Assembly (NCBI GenBank): GCA_024636555.1
Contig: JAGXGW010000008.1
Location: 1 to 32,333, forward strand
Origin: Paracoccaceae bacterium
GTDB taxonomy: Bacteria; Pseudomonadota; Alphaproteobacteria; Rhodobacterales; Rhodobacteraceae
DNA: 32,333 nt
Direction: 5' to 3'
Below are positions 1 through 9,079 of this stretch, in pieces (the stretch's first letter is position 1; each line of letters opens with the position of its first letter). A program made the position numbers and the translations under genes. The notes below the pieces were generated by a model that saw only the letters and a list, made by a program, of their open reading frames with translations, ran no database searches and was not told the DNA's origin.

Positions 1-66
1 ATGTACAAGTTGAGGCGGCGGAACCCCTTGTGTACCAAGGAAGTCTGAGAAATCAACGGTATGAAT

Positions 67-142
<76 letters not shown>

Positions 143-288
143 CTGCCGAACCATTAGCCAAAGGTTTCGCCGCGCGCAAGTCCGGATCGGCACAGATAGC
201 CTGCAACGTATCAAGACGGCATAGGGTGGAGCAGGACCGGCCTGACTAAGGCCAATCCAGTTGGCGAAACACCCTTAAATGGGGGGAA

Positions 289-363
289 TGGTGGGTGATA
301 AGGGATTTGAACCCCTGACATCTTCGATGTGAACGAAGCGCTCTACCACTGAGCTAATCACCC
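289..363 (-). tRNA. tRNA-Val (anticodon CAC)
   Basis: Read on the minus strand this is a 75-nt cloverleaf with the same acceptor stem (GGGTGAT/ATCACCC) and anticodon stem (CTTCG/CGAAG) as its neighbour. The loop is TTCACAT, giving anticodon CAC for GUG codons. The D loop is one base shorter and CCA is encoded. It begins only about 20 nt after the stop codon of the HU-like gene on the same strand, so it is probably processed from an HU-tRNA transcript or has a promoter inside that gene. Confidence 0.95.
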
Positions 364-382
364 GGTCCGGCAGCTTTTAGAC

Positions 383-943
383 TCAGTCGTCCGCCTCTGC
401 AAGTACCTCTTTATCCTCCTGCGGATCGCCGACACCCTGCCTCAATCTGCAGTTCAGAATGCGCCCGTTTGCCGATTCCTTGACCCGGTTGATCTTGAGT
501 TTGCCGAACGGTTGCAGGTTCAGTTCCTGTCCCTCGGCAAGCGCCTCGCCCATGACGGCCAGCATGGCCTCGACCACAAGTTTCGCATCGCGCTTCTTGA
601 CGCCGGACCGTGTCACGACGCGTTCGAGCAATTCGCGCTTTTTCAGCTCGGGTCCGGTAACGACCGGAATGGTGGAGGTCACAAGCACCGGCGACGTCGA
701 GACCGCTTCCACCGAAGCGGCGCTGTCTACAGCATCTGTTTTGCTAGCTGCTGTGGCATCGGCTTTGGTCTCGGCTGAGTCTACCCTTGCTGGCGCGGCA
801 TTCGCAGAAGAAGAGGCCAGCGGAATGACCGTAGAGACGGGTTTTTCCGACGTCGTTGCGACTTTGGTTTTTGCGGCGGAAGAGGCGGCCGCTGCCGTTT
901 TTGTCCGTTTTGGTTTACCCTGCGAACCGCTTACTTTGGTCAT
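383..943 (-). CDS. HU-family DNA-binding protein with long N-terminal extension
   Basis: This 186-residue protein has two parts. Residues 1-98 are a low-complexity Ala/Ser/Thr/Lys-rich tail. Residues 99-168 match the HU/IHF fold: helices KKRELLERVVTRSGVKKRDA and AMLAVMGEALAEGQELNL, followed by QPFGKLKINR, equivalent to the family's conserved FG(x)F strand. Canonical HU is about 90 residues. Here the DNA-binding arm is short (KESANGRIL) and lacks the usual RNPxTG tip, so it may bend DNA differently. The basic N-terminal tail recalls histone H1-like extensions. The start has AGGA about 8 nt upstream. It lies downstream of lon, separated by the lon terminator; lon-hup linkage is common in proteobacteria. 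Confidence 0.85.
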   Translation of the reverse strand: MTKVSGSQGKPKRTKTAAAASSAAKTKVATTSEKPVSTVIPLASSSANAAPARVDSAETKADATAASKTDAVDSAASVEAVSTSPVLVTSTIPVVTGPELKKRELLERVVTRSGVKKRDAKLVVEAMLAVMGEALAEGQELNLQPFGKLKINRVKESANGRILNCRLRQGVGDPQEDKEVLAEADD

Positions 944-1036
944 CTTGTTCGTCCTGTACCTGTTTTATCTCTAAAAGGTTTAACGCGGATTCACGGCGCA
1001 CGCATGGAAAATCTCTGCAAGTTCGCCGCATGCGCC

Positions 1037-1071
1037 AAAAAAAACGGCGACACCCGTCAGGTGCCGCCGTT
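1037..1071 (-). terminator. rho-independent terminator of lon
   Basis: On the minus strand, an AACGGCGGCACC / GGTGTCGCCGTT hairpin with one mismatch is followed by a run of eight T. It lies about 50 nt beyond the lon stop codon and separates lon from the HU-like gene. Confidence 0.9.
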
Positions 1072-1123
1072 CTGTTCAGTCACTGCCGCCGCCCGCGTTT
1101 CCGGGCCGGACAACATGGACGCA

Positions 1124-3532
1124 TCAATGCGTCACTGTAGAGGACGCCTCGGGCCGTGCCGCCGCAGCCGCCGCTGCCGCCGCATCCTCGGCCTCTTCAT
1201 CCCATTCGATCGGCTCGGGCATCCGCACCAACGCCCTTTCAAGCACTTCGGACACGTGGCTCACAGGGATGATGGTCAGCCCCTGCTTCACATTGTCCGG
1301 GATCTCGGCCAGATCCTTTTCGTTCTCGGCCGGGATCAGCACGGTGGTGATACCGCCGCGCAGCGCCGCCAGCAGCTTTTCCTTCAGGCCGCCGATGGGC
1401 ATCGCATTGCCGCGCAAGGAGACCTCGCCTGTCATGGCGATATCCTTGCGGACCGGAATCTGCGTCAGCACCGATACGATAGAGGTCACCATTGCCAGAC
1501 CGGCGCTTGGCCCGTCCTTCGGTGTGGCCCCGTCCGGCACGTGGACGTGGATATCGGTCCGGTCGAACCGCGTCGGCTTCACCCCGATCTTGGGGCTGAT
1601 CGAGCGCACATAGGAGCTTGCCGCATCGATGCTTTCTTTCATCACATCGCCCAGCTTGCCGGTGGTCTTCATCCGGCCCTTGCCGGGCAGGCGCAGCGCC
1701 TCGATCTGGAGCAGGTCACCGCCCACAGACGTCCACGCCAGCCCGGTGACAACACCGATCTGGTCCTCGGCCTCGGCCAGACCATAGCGGAACTTCTTGA
1801 CGCCAAGGAACTTGTCAAGATTGTCCTCGTCGATCACGACCTTGGTCACCTCTTTCTTGACGATCATGGTGACGGCCTTGCGGGCCAGCTTGGCGATCTC
1901 GCGCTCGAGGTTCCGTACGCCCGCTTCACGGGTGTAACGACGGATCATTTCGTTCAGCGCACCGTCCGTGATCTCGAATTCGCCCTTGCGCAGACCGTGA
2001 TCCTTGATCTTCTTCGCGATCAGGTGGTGGCGCGCAATCTCGCGTTTCTCATCCTCGGTATAGCCCGCAAGGGTGATGATCTCCATCCGGTCCAGAAGCG
2101 GCCCCGGCATGTTGTAGGAGTTCGCCGTGGTCAGGAACATTACGTTGGACAGGTCGTATTCCACCTCAAGATAGTGGTCCACGAAAGTCGCGTTCTGTTC
2201 CGGATCAAGCACCTCCAGCATCGCCGAGGCGGGATCACCGCGGAAGTCCTGCCCCATCTTGTCGATCTCGTCGAGCAGGATCAGCGGATTCGTGGTTTTC
2301 GCCTTCTTCAGCGCCTGGATGATCTTGCCGGGCATCGAGCCGATATAGGTCCGGCGGTGGCCACGGATCTCGGATTCGTCACGCACGCCACCCAGCGAAA
2401 TGCGGATGAACTCGCGCCCCGTGGCGCGGGCCACGGATTTGCCAAGGCTGGTCTTGCCCACACCGGGAGGGCCGACAAGGCACATGATCGGGCCTTTCAG
2501 CTTCTGGCTGCGCTGCTGCACGGCCAGATATTCGACGATGCGTTCCTTGACCTTCTCCAGCCCGTAGTGATCGGCATCCAGCACATCCTGTGCCTTGTAG
2601 AGGTCTTTCTTGACGCGGCTCTTGATGCCCCACGGCAGGCCGAGCATCCAGTCGAGATAGTTCCGCACCACGGTGGCCTCTGCCGACATGGGCGACATGT
2701 TCTTGAGCTTTTTCAGCTCGGCATCGGCCTTGTCGCGGGCTTCCTTGCTCAGCTTGGTCGCTTTGATCCGCTCTTCAAGCTCGGCAACCTCGTTGCCGCC
2801 CTCCTCGCCGTCACCAAGCTCCTTCTGGATGGCCTTCATCTGCTCGTTCAGATAATATTCGCGCTGGGTGCGCTCCATCTGGCTTTTGACGCGGGTCTTG
2901 ATCTTTTTCTCGACCTGCAGCACAGACATCTCGCCCTGCATCAGGCCGTAGACCTTCTCCAGCCGCTCGCTGACGCTGAGCGTCTCAAGCAGTTCCTGCT
3001 TTCGTGCCACATCGACACCCAGATGGCCCGAGACCAGATCGGCCAGCTTCGCCGGATCGGTGGTCTCCGACACGGCGACAAGCGCCTCCTCGGGGATGTT
3101 CTTCTTGATCTTGGCGTAACGTTCGAACTCCGTCGTCACCGTCCGCAGCAGGGCCTCGATCGTGGCCTCCTCGCCGACAGTCTCTGTCAGATATTCGGCC
3201 CGCGCCTCGAAAAAGCGGTCATTGGGCAGATATTCGGTGATCTTGACCCGCGCCTGCCCTTCGACCAGCACCTTGACGGTGCCATCGGGAAGCTTCAGCA
3301 GTTGAAGCACATTGGCCAATACGCCGGTCTGGTAAATCCCGTCCGAGGCCGGATCGTCGATGGCCGGATCGGTCTGGCTGGACAGCAGGATCTGCTTGTC
3401 GTCGGCCATCACCTCCTCCAGCGCGCGCACGGATTTTTCGCGGCCCACAAAGAGCGGCACGATCATATGCGGGAAAACCACAATGTCGCGCAACGGCAGA
3501 ACGGGATAAGACGAATTCAGGGGATCTTGCAT
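1124..3532 (-). CDS. lon: ATP-dependent protease Lon (endopeptidase La)
   Basis: This cytosolic AAA+ protease degrades misfolded and short-lived regulatory proteins. The 802-residue length is normal for LonA. Order: N-terminal substrate-binding domain (about 1-205, opening [12 protein letters not shown]), coiled-coil region (about 205-300), AAA+ module with Walker A GPPGVGKT (Lys360) and Walker [10 protein letters not shown], then the protease domain. The catalytic Ser676 lies in KDGPSAG and Lys719 in GGLKEK, spaced 43 residues apart as in E. coli Lon (Ser679/Lys722). The C-terminus is an Ala-rich tail. AAAGGA lies 6 nt before the ATG. A heat-shock-type promoter is proposed upstream at 3605-3634, and a terminator follows the gene. 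Confidence 0.98.
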   Translation of the reverse strand: MQDPLNSSYPVLPLRDIVVFPHMIVPLFVGREKSVRALEEVMADDKQILLSSQTDPAIDDPASDGIYQTGVLANVLQLLKLPDGTVKVLVEGQARVKITEYLPNDRFFEARAEYLTETVGEEATIEALLRTVTTEFERYAKIKKNIPEEALVAVSETTDPAKLADLVSGHLGVDVARKQELLETLSVSERLEKVYGLMQGEMSVLQVEKKIKTRVKSQMERTQREYYLNEQMKAIQKELGDGEEGGNEVAELEERIKATKLSKEARDKADAELKKLKNMSPMSAEATVVRNYLDWMLGLPWGIKSRVKKDLYKAQDVLDADHYGLEKVKERIVEYLAVQQRSQKLKGPIMCLVGPPGVGKTSLGKSVARATGREFIRISLGGVRDESEIRGHRRTYIGSMPGKIIQALKKAKTTNPLILLDEIDKMGQDFRGDPASAMLEVLDPEQNATFVDHYLEVEYDLSNVMFLTTANSYNMPGPLLDRMEIITLAGYTEDEKREIARHHLIAKKIKDHGLRKGEFEITDGALNEMIRRYTREAGVRNLEREIAKLARKAVTMIVKKEVTKVVIDEDNLDKFLGVKKFRYGLAEAEDQIGVVTGLAWTSVGGDLLQIEALRLPGKGRMKTTGKLGDVMKESIDAASSYVRSISPKIGVKPTRFDRTDIHVHVPDGATPKDGPSAGLAMVTSIVSVLTQIPVRKDIAMTGEVSLRGNAMPIGGLKEKLLAALRGGITTVLIPAENEKDLAEIPDNVKQGLTIIPVSHVSEVLERALVRMPEPIEWDEEAEDAAAAAAAAARPEASSTVTH

Positions 3533-3604
3533 GCTCGTTCCTTTGTTCGGCAGATGACCCAGCCCCGCCAGTCGGCAACTGCGGCATCTCCATTATCAAT
3601 CGTT

Positions 3605-3634
3605 AATCTGGGGCGTCATGCCGGTGGTTTCAAG
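3605..3634 (-). promoter_or_regulatory. candidate sigma-32 (RpoH) promoter for lon
   Basis: On the minus strand, CTTGAA (3634-3629), a 15-nt gap and CCCCAGATT (3613-3605) closely resemble the heat-shock consensus CTTGAA-N13-17-CCCCATNT. The predicted start would leave a leader of about 65 nt before lon, a classical RpoH target. The -35 lies inside the last codons of the TPR gene. This is a visual match, not an experimental one. Confidence 0.5.
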
Positions 3635-5385
3635 CACCGCCGCCTTCTTGATCGGGTCAGAATGCCCCTGGCGCGCGCGCGGGGCAAGGCGGTAAATGCC
3701 GCCGCACCGCGCGCGCGCCAGATCAACGCGCCGCCCCCGCGCGCGCAAAAACACGACACATCGACCGGCAGATCGGCCCGTGCCACCGCAATATCCAGCC
3801 TTTGCCGCAAGATACGCCCCTCTGCAGTATCCGCGGCCCCGCGCGCGCTCAGGCAATCCATCAACCCGCGCAAGGCCCAGATATTGTCGGGATGGATCTG
3901 CGCCCGCGTCAGTTGGTCGCCCAGGCCCAGATCCTCGCGGTAGACCACCTCGGCCTCCTCCACGCGGCCCTGTTCCAGCAGCAACGCGCCCAGCGCATGG
4001 CGCGTCGGCTGCATCCAGCCCCAGGGCTCGTCATAAGGCAGGTTGTCATCCGCCGCGACTGAGGCGCGCAGATGCGCGAAGGCGGCATCGTAATTGCCCC
4101 GCCGGTATTCGATCTCGCCGGACAACATCTCCTCGGCGATGGCAAAGAGATCCTGACAGCGGTTATTGTGCAACAGCCGTGTGTCGGGCACGCGGACGCG
4201 GGCTTGGCGGAACAGGACCTGCGCGGCCAGCGCCGCGTCGACCTGCCCAAGAGCCGCATGGGCCACACCCTTGGCGTAGTGGATCATCGCGGCGAGATTG
4301 GCATAAAGCACCGGATCGTCGGGCAGATCCTGCGCGATGATCTCCTCCCATTTGCCGAAGCGGACATAGACATGCTGCTTGACCGCCAGATAGCTTTCAA
4401 AGAAATCCGCCATGGGGGGCGAGGCGATCCGCAAGAACGCCTCCGGCATGGTGGCGACCAGTTCCTCCGCCGCAGCCAGCGCAGGGCCATACTGGCCGAG
4501 AAACATCGCACCGTAGACGGCGAAATGGTAATCATGCACCCGGTAGCCGGTGTAGAAATTCATCACCCCTTCACGGTCGAGATATTTGCGATCCGCCACG
4601 ATCGCGGCGCGGTTCCAGTGCAAGGCGTCGTGGTAATTGCCGCACAGAATGTCGATATGAGTCGGCATATGGACCAGGTGGCCGGCATCCGGCACGAGGG
4701 TGCGCAAGACATCCGCCGCCTTGAACGCCTTTTCAGGGAAGGGCGACATTTCCATAAGATGGACATAGAGATGCAGGATACCGGGATGCACCATCGCCCC
4801 CGGCAGATCACGCATCGCGCCTTCCAGCATGGCACGCACTTCGCTTGTGCCCGCCCCCTTGGCCGGTTGGCCGCTGTGCAGGTCCCACATCTGCCATGGC
4901 GTCAGATCCATGATCGCCTCTGCTGTGAAGGCAAGGATATCGGGATCGCGCGGATACGCCCGATGGGCCGCGCGCATCGCATCGGCAAAGGCCTGATCCC
5001 AGACATGCATATCGTCCAGCGGCTCTGCCTGCGGATAGCGCGCCGCCAAGGCCGCGATCAGGGCGCGCTCCGGCGCGGTCACGTTACCCGCCAGCGCCAC
5101 TGCGGCCTGTGCCGCCGCATGAGCAAGGCGCAAAGCCTCTGCCCTGCCCGCCGCATCATACCGCGCCCAGGGCATGTTGTAATTGGGCCCCAAGGCATAG
5201 GCGATGCCCCAATGCGCCATGGCGCAACCGGGATCGGCGGCCAGCGCGTTTTGGAAACAGGCGACCGCCTCGGCATGGTTGAACCCGAAGGTCCAGTTCA
5301 GACCACGGTCGAACCAGCGTTGCGCCTCGGGCGCGCGTGTCGTGACCGCACGGGAATACCCGCCCAGATCATAGCCATAGTCCAT
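3616..5385 (-). CDS. tetratricopeptide-repeat protein, function unknown
   Basis: This is a 589-residue helical protein with TPR-like stretches, for example FGFNHAEAVACFQNALAADPGC near residue 40 and later YRRGNYDAAFAHLRASVA and HALGALLLEQGRVEEAEVVYREDL. Conserved-looking motifs are MAHWGIAYALGPNYNMPW, HLVHMPTHIDILCGNYHDAL and a late Cys-x-Cys (545/547). No enzyme motif or signal peptide is visible. I chose the ATG at 5385, with AAGGGG just upstream, over a TTG nine codons earlier. As I remember the family, homologues end close to the CxC. Here 42 Arg/Ala-rich residues follow, encoded by a GC-rich inverted repeat, which suggests loss of the original stop. The gene ends about 84 nt before lon and overlaps its likely promoter. 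Confidence 0.75.
   Translation of the reverse strand: MDYGYDLGGYSRAVTTRAPEAQRWFDRGLNWTFGFNHAEAVACFQNALAADPGCAMAHWGIAYALGPNYNMPWARYDAAGRAEALRLAHAAAQAAVALAGNVTAPERALIAALAARYPQAEPLDDMHVWDQAFADAMRAAHRAYPRDPDILAFTAEAIMDLTPWQMWDLHSGQPAKGAGTSEVRAMLEGAMRDLPGAMVHPGILHLYVHLMEMSPFPEKAFKAADVLRTLVPDAGHLVHMPTHIDILCGNYHDALHWNRAAIVADRKYLDREGVMNFYTGYRVHDYHFAVYGAMFLGQYGPALAAAEELVATMPEAFLRIASPPMADFFESYLAVKQHVYVRFGKWEEIIAQDLPDDPVLYANLAAMIHYAKGVAHAALGQVDAALAAQVLFRQARVRVPDTRLLHNNRCQDLFAIAEEMLSGEIEYRRGNYDAAFAHLRASVAADDNLPYDEPWGWMQPTRHALGALLLEQGRVEEAEVVYREDLGLGDQLTRAQIHPDNIWALRGLMDCLSARGAADTAEGRILRQRLDIAVARADLPVDVSCFCARGGGALIWRARGAAAFTALPRARARGILTRSRRRRCLKPPA
3668..3721. repeat. long GC-alternating inverted repeat
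   Basis: CTGGCGCGCGCGCGG (3668-3682) is matched exactly in reverse complement by 3707-3721. An inner GGCGG/CCGCC stem lies between the arms. No T-run follows on either strand, so it is not a typical terminator. It sits in the C-terminal extension of the TPR gene. The (GC)n arms could extrude a cruciform or form Z-DNA; that is inference. Confidence 0.85.
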
Positions 5386-5419
5386 CCCCTGCCCCTTCGT
5401 GCCTGCCGCCAACTTAGAT

Positions 5420-5440
5420 GGATATTTAAGGCAAGAAGAA
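5420..5440 (+). repeat. dispersed intergenic motif, copy 1
   Basis: GGATATTT, then AAGG, then CAAGAAG with AA following. It lies between tgt and the TPR gene, facing copy 2 at 5585-5605 in inverted orientation about 144 bp away. Confidence 0.6.
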
Positions 5441-5584
5441 ACCGAATGTTAAGGTTAATCGGCGAGGCTCGGTCCACGGTACAGGCGGGGACGCCGATGA
5501 CCGTGCAAGCAGAAGCCCCTTCCGCACCCGCCGCCGGCCCCTCTGCCGACCGGCCCCGTGCGGAAGGGACGCCTGAACTGCTGC

Positions 5585-5605
5585 TTCTTCTTGCACCAAA
5601 TATCC
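5585..5605 (-). repeat. dispersed intergenic motif, copy 2
   Basis: On the minus strand: GGATATTT, GGTG, CAAGAAG, AA. With copy 1 it forms a near-identical inverted pair in which 20 of 23 positions agree when flanks are included. The enclosed 5441-5584 stretch has no recognisable gene. Confidence 0.6.
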
Positions 5606-5626
5606 ATTCTGCGGGTTGAGACGAGG

Positions 5627-6793
<1,167 letters not shown>

Positions 6794-6846
6794 CTATGAG
6801 GCGTTTTGCACCAAAAGCCAAGTCAGCAGGCAGGGCGGCGCGGTGC

Positions 6847-6984
6847 TTACTTCACGGATTTTCCGCCCACGCTGATGCCGGGCTTGCCCGCGCCGGAATT
6901 GGCCGTGGCCAGCACTTTCGGCTTTTCCTGCTTGGGTTTCTTGCTTTCCTTGTTACCGTTCGTCTTGTTGCCTTTTTTGGACAT
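6847..6984 (-). CDS. small Lys-rich conserved protein (45 aa)
   Basis: A 45-residue reading frame starts at ATG 6984 with AAGGAA 7 nt upstream and stops with TAA at 6847. The N-terminal half is very basic and Asn/Lys/Glu-rich (MSKKGNKTNGNKESKK). The C-terminal half reads VLATANSGAGKPGISVGG and ends SVK. The strong ribosome-binding site, codon use and bipartite composition make it a credible gene despite its size. From memory, short proteins of this type with a KVLATAN-like segment occur widely in proteobacteria with no known function. Nucleic acid or ribosome binding is a guess from charge only. It lies about 80 bp upstream of tgt on the same strand. Confidence 0.75.
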   Translation of the reverse strand: MSKKGNKTNGNKESKKPKQEKPKVLATANSGAGKPGISVGGKSVK

Positions 6985-7333
6985 GACCGGTTCCTTCCGG
7001 CTAAAGGTCCGGGCGGCGGTTGCCGCGCGGATAGGCTTGGGCGTCTGCGCCTCGCCTGCGCCGTCACTCCCGCAGGAGTCCGGGGCGCATCTTGCACAGG
7101 CGGGAAGATACTATCTGACGAAAACATGGCCGCCGCCGTCCGGCTGATGCGGTCCATCCGTCCAAGATAGGCGCGCGCACAAAGCGTTACAAGCGCGCAA
7201 GCCTGCCTCTGGCGACAGATACTCGGGTGGGCTGACAGCGCAAGACAACTCTGCCGACGCGGCACTGGACGAATCCGGTCGCTATCCTTATATGTTCAGT
7301 CAGGAAATCCGCACACAGATCGCAGGACAGACC
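6985..7333. other. divergent intergenic region, no gene recognised
   Basis: This 349-bp spacer lies between the small Lys-rich gene (minus) and sufT (plus) and must hold both promoters. I found no convincing -35/-10 pair, RNA gene or repeat. Open frames crossing it look like GC-driven artefacts. Confidence 0.5.
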
Positions 7334-7696
7334 ATGAACCAGAATGCCGAACCGCTTGAGGGAACGCCGCTGATCGCGCCGTCCAGCACGGACCATCCGA
7401 TGTACGAGGACGTGGTTGCCGCGTGCAAATCGGTCTATGACCCCGAAATTCCCGTCAATATCTATGATCTGGGGCTGGTCTATACGATCAACATCAATCC
7501 GGAGAACGAGGTCAAGGTGATCATGTCCCTGACAGCGCCCGGCTGCCCCGTTGCCGGCGAGATGCCCGGCTGGGTGGCGGATGCGATCGAACCCCTGCCC
7601 GGCATCAAACATGTCGATGTCGAACTGACATGGGAGCCGCAATGGGGCATGGACATGATGAGCGACGAGGCTCGTCTCGAACTGGGCTTCATGTGA
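7334..7696 (+). CDS. SufT/MIP18-family Fe-S assembly protein
   Basis: This 120-residue protein of the DUF59/MIP18 family acts in maturation of Fe-S proteins in the cytosol. The family signature DPEIPVNIYDLGLVY is at 36-50. TAPGCPVAGEMPG follows with the conserved Cys71. The acidic C-terminus is typical of the SufT branch. I chose the ATG at 7334 (GCAGGAC upstream) over the in-frame ATG at 7292, which has no ribosome-binding site. The next gene, 67 bp on, is an A-type Fe-S carrier, supporting a shared role. No sufBCD genes are in the window, so this pair stands apart from a main suf operon. Confidence 0.88.
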   Translation: MNQNAEPLEGTPLIAPSSTDHPMYEDVVAACKSVYDPEIPVNIYDLGLVYTININPENEVKVIMSLTAPGCPVAGEMPGWVADAIEPLPGIKHVDVELTWEPQWGMDMMSDEARLELGFM

Positions 7697-7763
7697 TTTT
7701 CATGTGAACGGGCGGCGGTGATACGCTCGCCCCGCATCACGACAACACCGAAAGGCAGGAACA

Positions 7764-8144
7764 ATGTTCGCCATACCCGGTAAACAGGCCGTATCCATCA
7801 CCGACACCGCCGCGCGCCAGATCGCGCGTCTGATGCAGAAGGACGGCCACAAGGGCCTGCGCATCGGCGTCAAGAAAGGCGGCTGCGCGGGCATGGAATA
7901 TACGATGGAATATGCCGCCGATATCGACCCGCTGGACGAGGTCGTGGAACAGGACGGCGCGCGCGTGATGATCGCGCCGATGGCGCAGATGTTCCTGTTC
8001 GGCACCCAGATCGACTACCAGACCTCACTGCTGGAATCGGGGTTCAAGTTCAACAACCCCAATGTCGCGGATGCCTGCGGATGTGGCGAATCGATCAAGT
8101 TCAAGGATGTTGACGAACTGGCGGCCGAGCGTGAGGACCAGTGA
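7764..8144 (+). CDS. A-type Fe-S cluster carrier (HesB/IscA/SufA family)
   Basis: This is a 126-residue protein of the IscA/SufA/ErpA type, which accepts Fe-S clusters and hands them to client apoproteins. The three cluster-ligand cysteines are all present: Cys41 in KKGGCAGMEY, and Cys105 and Cys107 in ADACGCGES. LLESGFKFNNPN before the C-terminal pair is typical. The C-terminal tail is acidic and about 12 residues longer than in minimal IscA. AAAGGCAGGA lies just before the ATG. It follows the sufT-like gene directly and is probably co-transcribed. Whether it is SufA or ErpA-like cannot be decided by eye. Confidence 0.92.
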   Translation: MFAIPGKQAVSITDTAARQIARLMQKDGHKGLRIGVKKGGCAGMEYTMEYAADIDPLDEVVEQDGARVMIAPMAQMFLFGTQIDYQTSLLESGFKFNNPNVADACGCGESIKFKDVDELAAEREDQ

Positions 8145-8223
8145 TCCCGACGGGCTCGCGCTTCCGTCTGGCACAAATCACTCCCCCTGTGTAAGGCAGA
8201 CCTGAACAGCACGGAGGTATGAG

Positions 8224-8973
8224 ATGCGGCGCAAACTCGCAGCGGGCAACTGGAAAATGAACGGCAAGCTGGCTGATCTGGCGGTGCTGGAGCGTATCGG
8301 TGCCACCCTGCCCGATCCCGGGTGCGACATGCTTGTCTGCCTGCCTGCCACGCTGATCCAGCCCGCCGCCGGCCTGTGTGAAAGCACCGCCCTGCGGATC
8401 GGAGCGCAGGATTGCCACACCGCGCGTGAGGGCGCGCATACCGGCGATATCGCCGCCGCCCAACTGGCCGATGCCGGTGCCAGCGCCGTGATCCTTGGCC
8501 ATTCCGAACGCCGCGCCGATCACAACGAAACCAGCGCCACGGTGCGCGCCAAGGCCGAGGCCGCACAGGCCGCTGGGCTGAGCTTGATCATCTGCGTGGG
8601 CGAAACCCTCACGGAGCGTGACGCCGGCACCACGCTGGACGTGATCGGCAAGCAGCTTAACGCCTCTGTGCCTGACAGCGCCGATGCCGCGTCTCTGGTC
8701 ATCGCATACGAGCCGGTCTGGGCCATCGGTTCGGGACGTGTGGCAACCGCCACGCAAATCGGAGAAGTGCACGAATTCCTGCGCGCGCGCCTGATCGCGC
8801 GCTTCGGTGCACAGGATGCGGATGGGATACGGCTGCTCTATGGCGGGTCGGTCAAGCCCGACAATGCCGCGGAGATCTTCGCCATCAAGGATGTGGACGG
8901 CGCGCTGGTGGGCGGGGCAAGCCTGACGGCGGATGATTTCTGCCCCATCGTGACAGCGCTGGCGGCAAGCTGA
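8224..8973 (+). CDS. tpiA: triosephosphate isomerase
   Basis: It interconverts dihydroxyacetone phosphate and glyceraldehyde 3-phosphate in central carbon metabolism. The 249-residue TIM barrel has all catalytic residues: Lys11 in GNWKMNG, His93 in LGHSERR and Glu163 in AYEPVWAIG. The phosphate-binding YGGSVKPDN and GALVGGASL strands are also present. GGAGGT lies 6 nt before the chosen ATG; an out-of-frame ATG at 8219 overlaps the ribosome-binding site. It is 79 bp after the IscA-type gene. Confidence 0.97.
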   Translation: MRRKLAAGNWKMNGKLADLAVLERIGATLPDPGCDMLVCLPATLIQPAAGLCESTALRIGAQDCHTAREGAHTGDIAAAQLADAGASAVILGHSERRADHNETSATVRAKAEAAQAAGLSLIICVGETLTERDAGTTLDVIGKQLNASVPDSADAASLVIAYEPVWAIGSGRVATATQIGEVHEFLRARLIARFGAQDADGIRLLYGGSVKPDNAAEIFAIKDVDGALVGGASLTADDFCPIVTALAAS

Positions 8974-9012
8974 CCACACAGGGCCACACCCCGGGTAGAT
9001 AACCGCCGGGGC

Positions 9013-9033
9013 TTCTGCTTGTCTCAAATATCC
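9013..9033 (-). repeat. dispersed intergenic motif, copy 3
   Basis: On the minus strand: TGGATATTT, GAGA, CAAGCAG, AA, one mismatch from copies 1 and 2. It lies in the convergent gap between tpiA and the Lrp-type regulator, just after a short CCCCGG/CCGGGG stem. Confidence 0.5.
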
Positions 9034-9079
9034 AGGGAACCGCCCGCGCCGCCCGCCCTTTGCGCCGCGGGGACGCGCC

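Noticed and set aside
3660..3760. Terminator formed by the long (GC)n inverted repeat
   Set aside because: No T-run follows on either strand, and it lies within an open reading frame.
1004..3943. 979-codon open frame on the plus strand opposite lon
   Set aside because: It is antisense to an unambiguous lon gene, has no recognisable domain and a His/Arg/Gly-rich composition typical of GC-driven antisense frames.
5441..5470. CtrA-type site around TTAACCTTAAC
   Set aside because: The spacing between the TTAA halves is 2 nt rather than the 7 nt of CtrA sites.
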